A stretch of 64,000 bases of DNA from positions 7,502,001 to 7,566,000 of the forward strand of contig JAPYXD010000555.1 of assembly GCA_030998225.1 (NCBI GenBank), in the 5' to 3' direction. A program made the position numbers and the translations under genes. Source of the DNA: Diplolepis rosae. Its lineage: Eukaryota; Arthropoda; Insecta; Hymenoptera; Diplolepididae. Below are positions 1 through 64,000 of the stretch, in pieces (positions within the stretch are counted from its first letter, which is position 1; the number at the start of each line of letters is the position of its first letter). The notes under the pieces are model-generated. The model searched no databases. It saw nothing but the letters and a program-made list of their open reading frames with translations, and was not told where the DNA came from.

Positions 1-534
1 TCTGTCCAAAGCACAGCTCGTAATTTCAATTTTAAGAGGTTTCTCATCGCACCTAAAGTTTTTCCATTTAAATAACACAGATTATAGGTATTTTCTACAT
101 TATTTCCTTCCGCAAGCTATGACAAAATTGAATTTTTATCAAATAAATGAGTAAACCTTATTCAGAATTAAATTCTCTATATAAAATTCTATTGTCGAAT
201 TCCTATCATCAATATTGCATTTTCTACAGAGCCTCAAAATTTTAATTTCTAAAAACTTTGAGTTTTTTGAATTTTTAAGCTAAGCTATTTAAGATAGGAA
301 TTTTCAACAGAATTTTTGTTTAGACATGTTCTAAAATATTTTCAAGTTTTCGTGAAAAAAAAATATCGCGTTTTTTTGGCACACCCTAATGTACCTGTTT
401 CAAAATTTAACAAATTTAACAAATGTCTAAATTATCTACCTCAATATTCTGTTCTTCTACATTGTCTTCTACAGATTCTGAAATAAACAACAACTTATTT
501 ATAAAAATTATATTTTGCAATAATTATAATAAAC
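1..534. other. AT-rich DNA with no gene seen
   Basis: AT-rich sequence with many homopolymer runs and no convincing coding frame, RNA gene or terminal inverted repeat. It is probably 5' flank or a 5' UTR intron of the downstream acetylcholinesterase gene. No promoter could be recognised. Confidence 0.4.
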
Positions 535-1072
535 TTTTGTGTCCAAATTGGTGGAAGAAGTCGCATTGCATGCTTGTGCGTAGAGAGGCATGCAGTCAAT
601 TGTGCCTCGGCGTCAAAATCGGGCGAAATGTTCATACCGCCCGTTTCAAGGGGCGAAAATGTTCAGACCGCCCGCTTCAACGGGCAAAATGTTCATACCG
701 CCCGAAACTTGACCGCCTGAAACTTGACTGCCCGCGGCTAACTACGCACTCGCACGCAACGCGACTTTTTCCACCAATTTGGACACAAAACGTCGTATGT
801 ACCTCGAGCGACATGGTCGTCACAATCGCCACCATGCCGCCCTTGGTACACAATCTACTATTGTGTACCTTACCACCATCATTTGAGTCACAATGGTTCT
901 ATATTGAATTCTCTTTAAACTTGGAAATCACACGATACGGTATGAACATTTTTCTTATTGAAGCGGGCGTTATGAACATTTCGCCCTATTTAGTCGCCGA
1001 GGCGCAATTGGCTGCATGCCGCTCTACGCGCAAGCATAAAATGTGACTTTTTCCGCCCGTTTGGACACAAAA
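535..1072. repeat. Compound inverted-repeat MITE with GTGTCCAAA termini
   Basis: The left end TTTTGTGTCCAAATTGGTGG at 535 is matched by its reverse complement ending at 1072 (GGACACAAAA). A third, nearly perfect copy of the terminus ends at 790. About 75 bp next to the outer ends are also complementary (GCATGC and GCCTCGGCG blocks). Between them lie several copies of a 'CGGGCAAAATGTTCATACCGCC' type motif in both orientations. The block is GC-rich compared with its surroundings. I read it as a non-autonomous DNA element, possibly one copy (535-790) extended by a second. The open frame across it has no recognisable protein. Confidence 0.7.
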
Positions 1073-56940
<55,868 letters not shown>

Positions 56941-57300
56941 CTCACTTCAAAAGTCCAATCGCTGTCTCATTCCTTAGCTAGGCAAAGGAAGCTTCTCACT
57001 CGGTCCGGAACCGATTGATCGAACTGCTGCAGACATATCAATCGCCTCAATTCTTCACAAAAGGACGGCTCATCCCGAAACTTCACCGCCCGACGACGAT
57101 TCTTCAATATTCCCCACAATTTTCAACAAAGAAAATCCATCCAGCGTGTGTCACTTTCACTCGAGTTTCAGTTTTCACTGGAACATTTAAAATTAATCAG
57201 ATTGAAAAATAAATGAGAACTCAAAGAGGAAAAAGTCTTCTCATATTTCTGAATCATTAAAAATGAGAATTAGAACGAAATTCTAGTTTTAATAAAAAAT
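56941..57300 (+). terminator. ace-1 3' UTR with AATAAA signals
   Basis: Less AT-rich sequence continues past the stop to about 57180, then AATAAA at 57208-57213 and again at 57291-57296. The open frame at 57015-57212 is 3' UTR with no recognisable domain. The exact cleavage site cannot be fixed from sequence. Confidence 0.6.
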
Positions 57301-57769
57301 GAGAATTTTCAAAAGAGGAGATTCTATAAAGTAAGGCCTCAGCAGAAACGGCGAGAAACCACTAAATTCACTCAAGTGGAATTGAATCTTTCTAAACTCA
57401 ATTTGAGAGCATTTCTTACAATTTTACTTGATTTATTTTCATTTTCAAATCTGACTTCCTCTTTACTGAAGCAAACGCACGTAGAATACTAAAGCTTTAA
57501 ATCCAATAGCGAGGATGTTCGTTGTCTTTGAAGTTTTGGATAAAAGTATAAAATGCAAAATGAAATTGGGCTGCAAACGTAAATGAAACGAGAAAAATAA
57601 TTAAACTGGCTTTAGGAATGTAATTTGATTAAGCGAAGCTATACCAACAAAATTAATAAATATTAATTAAAAGCTGCAGTCGCTACTACTTTGATACCTT
57701 GAAGTTTAAAACAATCAGAAAAATTACCTTTATTTTGCACAACGTGAAATTTTTTCAGATTGACTTTAA
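57301..57769. other. Downstream flank, nothing recognised
   Basis: No gene or repeat family identified up to the next MITE. Confidence 0.35.
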
Positions 57770-58400
57770 GGTAGTTGATCCACGAAAATTAGACCTCAGG
57801 CAAAAATAGCAATATTATTATTGAAGGGCTATTTTGGAAGAGAAAAGATTAATTTCCATGAAAAAAATTTGAAATACAGAAAAATCATTTTATTAATAAA
57901 TTTTATTTTTGCCTCAACTTTTTTTCTTATCGCTTTGAGCCAAATTTTTAAAAATGATGCGATTCTAATAAATCACAGTTCATTCTTTTAGGAAAAAGAT
58001 TCTCTACAAATTGACCGTTTCCTATTTTTGAAAATGAATTCTTTAATGGCTGAAATTATAAAAAAACATTTACCAAAACGAAATTTTTATAAACAAATTG
58101 CTGAATTTGATAATAATTTATTCATTTTCAAACATTGGAAACGGTTAAATTGTAGAGAATCTTTTCCCAGCAAAAGTGATTTGTAATGTATTAGAATCGC
58201 ATAATTTTTTAAAATTTGGTAAGAAGCGATAAGAAAAAAAGTTGGCGCCAAAATAAAATTATTTTTCTGTGTTTCAAATTTTTTTCATGTAAAATAATCT
58301 TTTCTCTTCCAAAATAGCCCTTCAATAATAATATTGCTATTCTTGAAAGCAAAATTGTCTATTTTTGCCCGAGGTCTAATTTTCGTGGATGAAAACTACC
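57770..58400. repeat. TTAA-flanked GGTAGTTGATCC MITE, 631 bp
   Basis: TTAA at 57766-57769 and 58401-58404. Ends GGTAGTTGATCCACGAAAAT and ATTTTCGTGGATGAAAACTACC. The arms are complementary as in 21409-22071. Confidence 0.88.
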
Positions 58401-58404
58401 TTAA

Positions 58405-59006
58405 AATAAATTTTTGAACTCTGGCAACCTGTATTTTTATGAAATGAAACGTGAATAAATTAATTTGTCAGATGAACTCAAATTCTTTAATATCATTTGC
58501 TTGCAATTATAAGGCTTAATATATAATTAATTTTGATAAATTGCCATTAAAATATTGGCACTAAAAACCAAGCAATTATTAACTAGTGAATCCAAAAGGC
58601 TATATAAGAATGAAATTTTCAAAAGTTTTAAAAAAACGTCGTCTGCGGGGTGTGGTTCTGAAAAATATCGATGATCGGGTGAGATTAAAAACTCTTGACA
58701 GGCAGTTGACTTTAAATAGACTTTCTCGCACGACCATATAATGACGGGGAGAAAAAAAAGTACACCTAAGTGAACGTAAAAGTAACTGCTAATCTACGAT
58801 AATATTAAATAATTGTAATACTGTAAGTAATAGCCTGAGGCGTACATATAATACGTATAATAACGCATTCGATTTCGAGCAATTTTTTCAAAAACTCAAA
58901 CTAAATTCCATCGAGCGTCTAATAACTTTAATTTGAAGAAATTTTGCCAGAAAAAAGTTATTTCTTACAAACCTATGGAAACAATTCACTTTTCCTGCTT
59001 CAAGTA
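58405..59006. other. Flanking DNA, nothing recognised
   Basis: AT-rich; no gene, RNA or repeat family identified. Confidence 0.35.
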
Positions 59007-59849
59007 CACTGTAAACAATTTTTCGGAAATTTTTCCGAAAATAGTCGGACAGCTTAAAATACAAATGGGTCGTAAATTTTTCCAAAGATATAGTTGGAAA
59101 TATTTCCGACATAGAACTGGAAATAGTTCCTACTGTTTGGTCGGAAAAATATCCAGTTTATTCATATACGTATAATTATTTAATAATTTAAGTGGAAAAA
59201 GATGCAAAAAAAGTGAAAAAATTTCCGTTTTTGTGGAATAATTTCCGTTTTTCATGGGAAAAATTTCCTACAACTTAGGAGATTTGTGAAATGTTCTCAC
59301 CTTTTTGATATATTTCCTAATAGTTCGGAAATAAGTCCAGAATTCGGTCAGTTTTCTTCAAATCTATGAAATATTTCCAATTTTTGTAGGAAAATCTACA
59401 CTCAGAAAAAAGATTTGATTGAATCAAAGAAAATGATTTGTTTGAACGACTTTCTTTGATTTAAAGAAATGAATTGTTTAAATGGAATAAAATTTGTTTA
59501 ATTCAAACAAAATATCTTCGAAACAAATAAATATTTGTTTGAAATAAATTAATTTTTCTTCAAAACAAAGAAATTAATGCATTGATATATGGTAAAAGAT
59601 ATAATTTGTTTGATTTAAGGCAGAAATTTATTTGATTCGAACAAATATTTATTTGGTTCAAAGATATTTTGTTTGAATCAAACAAATTTTGTTTCATTAA
59701 AACAAAACATTTCTTTTCATCAAAGAAAGTGTTTCAGACAAATAATTATTTGATTCAATCAAATATTTATTCTGAGTGTATGCTTCCTAAGGATTTAGGA
59801 AAAATTTCCTAACACATAGTAGGGAAATTTACCGATATTTTTTACAATG
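59007..59849. repeat. GGAAATTTTTCC-rich MITE split by another MITE
   Basis: CACTGTAAACAATTTTTCGG at the left and CCGATATTTTTTACAATG at the right are inverted ends. The body is made of TCGGAAATATTTCC-type units. It is interrupted by 59397-59780 and directly abuts the CAGTGA element that starts at 59850. Confidence 0.75.
59397..59780. repeat. TTTGATTCAAA-rich MITE, 384 bp
   Basis: TACACTCAGAAAAAAGATTT and the mirror AAATATTTATTCTGAGTGTA are the ends. The interior consists of short TTGATTCAAACAAA units in both orientations. Intact reference copy for the family also seen at 13394-14740 and in the inverted duplication arms. Confidence 0.85.
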
Positions 59850-60124
59850 CTCTCAAAATCTGAATCAGTCAAAATCTACTGATTATCAGTGAAATTTGAC
59901 TGATTCAAATAGCTAAAAAGAGGTTGCTGCGAATCAGTCAAATTTCACTGATTACTTCAGTGAAAAGTAACTGGTTTAACAGTGGAAAATATTGTTTTCA
60001 CTAAATAAACATTGAAAATTAACTGATTTAACAGTGAAAAATATTGTTTCCGCTGATGATTCAGTGAAAAGGCAAACCACTGATTCAATCAGTGAAAATT
60101 TCACTGATTCAGATTTAGAGAGTG
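59850..60124. repeat. CAGTGA-rich MITE copy
   Basis: CTCTCAAAATCTGAATCAGT to CTGATTCAGATTTAGAGAGT; same internal units as 23908-24105 with one or two extra repeats. Confidence 0.85.
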
Positions 60125-61009
60125 TAAGATTTTAATTCCGATGGGAATTTTTATAACCATGAAAGCTGAATGGAAAATATTATTTTATTTTTCTTACTCG
60201 AAAAATGTCCATAAAATCAAACTGACTTTTCAAATAAGCTCATGTTTGAATAACCCACTTTTTCTGGGTGAACCCCGAACGTTTTAAAAGACTGTTTTTT
60301 CTCGAAAGTAGTTTTCCGTTCCTGGAATTTGAATAAAAAATAATAATAAAAAAAAAGATTGTCTGGTTTGAAATTCCTGAGTTTTCGGGAAGACAGATTA
60401 CGTTCGATGGACTTGGGTTAATCAAGGTTTATCTTGGCCGTTGTCCGTTTATTGAAACAGAATTACGCAGGAGTTTGCACAGACTCCGACGACAAAGTCG
60501 CCAAGTCTTGAAATCGAAAAGTTGATCTTCCTTATTCGAGGAAGAAATCTGTAATGAGATATATGTAAATATATCAAAGAATGAACACTGCGTTGTACCA
60601 AGCTATGAAATAGATTACGATACACAAAAAGAAAGAACAGATGATTAATGAATTACGTTAAACTATAACAAGAGCCTACTAGTAAGCTTTATACTATTTA
60701 TATATAAAATCGATTATTACTAGGTACAAGTAGAAAAAAAAACGATAAGTATAAGTACATTTTATCTACAAGGAGACACAACACACAACTATCAAATGTT
60801 TCAAAATGGTAGAACCAAAAATAAATAGCTGCCTTGCATTTTATTTTAAACAAGTTCTCCCTCAACCCTGACATAATCTTTGAAAATACAAATTATGAAT
60901 ATGGTACTGAGTTATTCTTCCAATTATGCACAAAATTTGTATTTATAATTTTGATCTTTTCCTTAAATCAAAGAGATTTCCTGGATTTGTTTTTAACTAT
61001 TCAGATGAA
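60125..61009. other. Flanking DNA, no gene supported
   Basis: Short open frames (60240-60425 -, 60834-61025 +) are not recognisable. No structured element was found. Confidence 0.35.
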
Positions 61010-62100
61010 AGCTTCTAATTTATAAAATAACTGACAATACATTTTTCCTTTGGAAAAACATGGAAGGTAACAAAATTCTGCATTTAATGATCCAAAATCG
61101 AAATGTTTTGGTCCATTATTAACAAAGATATTTCAAAAAAAAAAAAAATTCAAAGCTTTTTTAAATTTCGAATAACTCTTGAAATAATGAATATTTTTTA
61201 ACGTTTCATGACTCATTTCAAAATGAAATTTTCGTAGATATGTCAGTAATGTAACAAGTGAATTGTAATTATTTTTTCTTGAATGCAGCTAAAATCTGAG
61301 CCCAAAACGAAAAAGTTGTAAAACTTCAAATTTGTGAAATTATTTATGAAAGAAATTTTGAAAATACTTTTATTGTATATTTTAATGAACTTTTCTATGT
61401 TTTTCATATCATTAATTCGTATAATATTTAAAATACCTAACAATGATTTTCTTCTTTAGAATAACATGGAAGGTAACAAAATTCTGCATTTAATGATCCC
61501 AACTAGAAATGTTTTGGTCCATTATTAACGAAGATATTGCCAAAAAATATAAAAATTCAGAGCTTTATTAAATTGTGAATAACTCTTGAAATAATGAATA
61601 TTTTTAAACTTTTCTTGACTCATTACATAATCAGAATTACCTAGAATGTCAGTAATGTAACAAGTAAATTGTAATCATTTTTTTCTTGAATGCAGCCAAA
61701 ATCTGAGCTCAAAATGAAAAATTTGTAAAAATTCAAATTTCTTAACTTATTTATGAAAGAAGTTTTGGAAATAATTCTATTGTAGTTTATAATAGTGTTT
61801 TTTTCGTATTATCAATTTTTATAGTTTTTAAAATCCATTTTTTAAGTATGAGAATCCTTTGTATTCTTACAACTTTGTTTTTCTAAATTTAAACTTTGAT
61901 AGTATCAAGAAAAAGTCTATCAAAATATTTTGGATACGTTGCTAATAATCTATGTAAATTTATTTTTATAATATGCTGAGAATAGTTCAAAAATTTTCAT
62001 TGTTTCAAGAGTTGTTCAGAATTCAAGAAGACTTTGAGATCTTGACTTTTTCGCGAAATCTTCGTTAATGATTGACTAAGACAATTCATTTTTGGGCCAT
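61010..62100. repeat. Two tandem partial copies of the TACATAAA foldback family
   Basis: ACATGGAAGGTAACAAAATT and GCATTTAATGATCC occur at 61060 and again at 61467, each followed by the same arm sequence (TTTTGGTCCATTATTAAC, CAAATTTGTGAAATTATTTA or close variants). Matches 41467-42240. Confidence 0.8.
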
Positions 62101-62102
62101 TA

Positions 62103-63384
62103 GGATAGTTTATCCGCGAAAATTAGACCTCAGGTAAAAATACATGACTTTGCTATCAAGAATCGCAATATTATTATCGAAGGGATCATTTGAAAAGAAA
62201 GATATTATTTTCTATGAAAAAAATTTTAAATGCAGAAAAATAATGTATTTAACAAATTTTATTATTGCCGAACCTTTTTCCTTATCGCTTCATACGAAAT
62301 TTTACAAAATGATGTCATTCTAATAAATCACAAATCATTTTTTCAGGAAAGAGAATCTTTACAACTTTACCGTTCTCGATTGTTGGAAATAAATTCTTTA
62401 ATGACTAAAACCATTAAGGTAGTTGATCGACGAAAATTAGACCTCTGGCAAAAAAAGATAATTTTGCTTTCAAGAATAGTAATATTATTATTGAAGGGCT
62501 ATTTTGGAAGAAAAAAGATTATTTTACATGAAAAAAATTTTAAATACAGAAAAATAATTTTATTTTTGCCTTAACTTTTTCTCTTGTCGCTTCTTACCAA
62601 ATTTAAAAAAATCACATTTTTAAAAGAAAGATTCCCTACAACTTAACCATTTCCAATTTTCGAAAATGAATAAATTATTACCAAATTCAGCAAAAATTTC
62701 GTTTTGGTAAATGTTTTTTTAATGGTTTCAGCCATTAAAAAATTTATTTTTAAAAATCAGAAACTGTGAAGTTATGAGAAATCTTTTCTCTGAAAAAATG
62801 ATTCATGATTTATTAGAATTGCATCATTTTGTAAAATTTGGTATGAAGCGATAAAAGAAAAGTTCGGGTAAAAGTAAAATTTATTAATAAAGTTATTTTT
62901 CTGTGTTTCAAATTTTGGTCATGTAAAATAATCTTTTCTCTTCCAAAATAGCCCTTCAATAATAATATTGCTATTCTTGAAAGCAAAATTATCTATTTTT
63001 GCCTGAGGTCTAATTTTCGTGGATGAAAAGTACCTTAAAAATCGATTTTCCAAAACAAAATTCGTATAAACAAATTGCTGAATTTGGTAATAATTTATTC
63101 ATTTTAGAAAATAGGAAAAAGGTTAAGTTGTAGAAAATCTTTTTCCTGAAAAAATGATCATTATTAGAATCACATCATCTTTTAAAATTTGGTATGGAGC
63201 GATAAGAAAAAAAGTTCGGGTAAAGATAAAAATTTGTAAAATGCATTATTTTTTATGTTTAAAATTTTTTTCATAGAAAATAATCTCTTTTCTTTCAAAT
63301 GATCCCTTCAATAATAATATTGCAATTCTTGATTGCAAAATTATGTATTTTTACCTAAAGTCTAATTTTCGCGAATGAACTACC
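62103..63384. repeat. GGTAGTTGACC-family MITE interrupted by a copy of its own family
   Basis: The left arm GGATAGTTTATCCGCGAAAA and the right end TTCGCGAATGAACTACC TTAA (63385-63388) belong to one element. Its sequence breaks at 62417 and resumes at 63035 in the expected palindromic order (TTTTCCAAAACAAAATTCG). Confidence 0.82.
62418..63034. repeat. Inner nested MITE, 617 bp
   Basis: TTAA at 62414-62417 and 63035-63038. Ends GGTAGTTGATCGACGAAAAT and ATTTTCGTGGATGAAAAGTACC. Same family as its host element. Confidence 0.87.
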
Positions 63385-63388
63385 TTAA

Positions 63389-64000
63389 TGACCTCAAAAC
63401 GAAGTGTTTTAGTAAATTATTAACGAAGATATTGCAAAAAATTGATCAAATGAAAAAAATACAAAACATCTTCGAAAAATACAATAAAATTATTTTCAGA
63501 ATTTCTTTCATGGATAATTTAAAAATTTGAAGTTTTACAACTTTTTCGTTCTGAGTTCAGATTTTGGCTGAATTCACGAAAAAATTATTACAATTTACCT
63601 TGAAATCTAATTGAAGTAATTAAAGTAAATTCGATTTCGAAATGAGTCAAAAAAAGTTAAAAAATATTTATTATTTCAAGAGTTATTTAATTTTTAACGA
63701 AGATATTGCGAAAAAAGTCAAGGTCTCAAAGTTTTGTTGAATTCTAAACAACTCTTGAAACAATGAACATTTTTGAACTATTCTCAGCTTATTCTAAAAA
63801 TAAATTTACAAAGATTATTAGCAACGTATCCAAAATATTTTGATAGACTTTTTCTTGATACTATTAAAGTTAAAATTTAGAAAAACAAAGTTGTGAGAAT
63901 ACAAAGGGTTCTCATACTTGAAAAGTGGATTTTAAAAATTATAAAAATTGATAATATGAAGAAAAAACAATAAAATTATTTTCGAAATTTCTTTCATAAA
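63389..64000. repeat. Partial TACATAAA foldback family copy at window edge
   Basis: ATGACCTCAAAACGAAGTGTTTTAG, AACGAAGATATTGC and TTGATACTATTAAAGTTAAA match 41560-41790 and 61840-61920. The copy runs to the end of the window. Confidence 0.72.

Noticed and set aside
423..1046. 207-codon open frame on the plus strand
   Set aside because: It spans a compound inverted-repeat element and unrelated flank. The peptide follows the repeated CCGCCCG motifs and has no recognisable domain.
57015..57212. 65-codon frame after the ace-1 stop
   Set aside because: It lies in the probable 3' UTR, with the polyA signal inside its end; no recognisable domain.

Overview
The window is eukaryotic nuclear DNA, almost certainly from an insect. 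It is strongly AT-rich, has long GT-AG introns, and is packed with palindromic mobile elements and mariner relics. The only host gene I can support is a complete-looking acetylcholinesterase of the ace-1 type (the insect paralogue that higher flies lack). I cannot resolve the insect order from sequence alone.

The gene runs on the + strand in seven coding exons: 1728-2058, 5594-5824, 7990-8281, 11165-11800, 15445-15606, 16531-16706 and 56786-56940. Together they give 1983 nt with every phase matching, i.e. 660 residues plus stop. The signal peptide, oxyanion hole, GESAG nucleophile, Glu and His of the triad, three disulfide pairs and an insect-specific free Cys are all present. The sixth intron is about 40 kb. 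The last exon carries a Cys/Ser-rich stretch followed by a hydrophobic C-terminus, as expected of a dimeric, GPI-anchored enzyme. A 3' UTR with AATAAA follows.

Nearly everything else is mobile or repetitive. There are several families of palindromic MITEs about 630-700 bp long flanked by TTAA; large foldback elements; a small CAGTGA-rich family; a 230-bp tandem repeat; a minisatellite-bearing 3.1-kb inverted-repeat element; three dead Tc1/mariner-superfamily transposons (4117-5421, 18133-19068, 51755-53042); an ORF1-only non-LTR retroelement relic (48922-50451); and a tRNA-like cloverleaf (19141-19213).

Inside the giant intron, a rearranged inverted duplication (about 47658-51410 against 54585-56453) supplies natural empty sites that date two nested insertions. 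Two GC-richer, apparently non-repetitive islands (26200-26640 and 43485-44230) are the best candidates for intronic regulatory DNA.

I found no CRISPR array, operon or clearly new multi-gene system. The interest lies in the gene architecture and in the layered insertion history.
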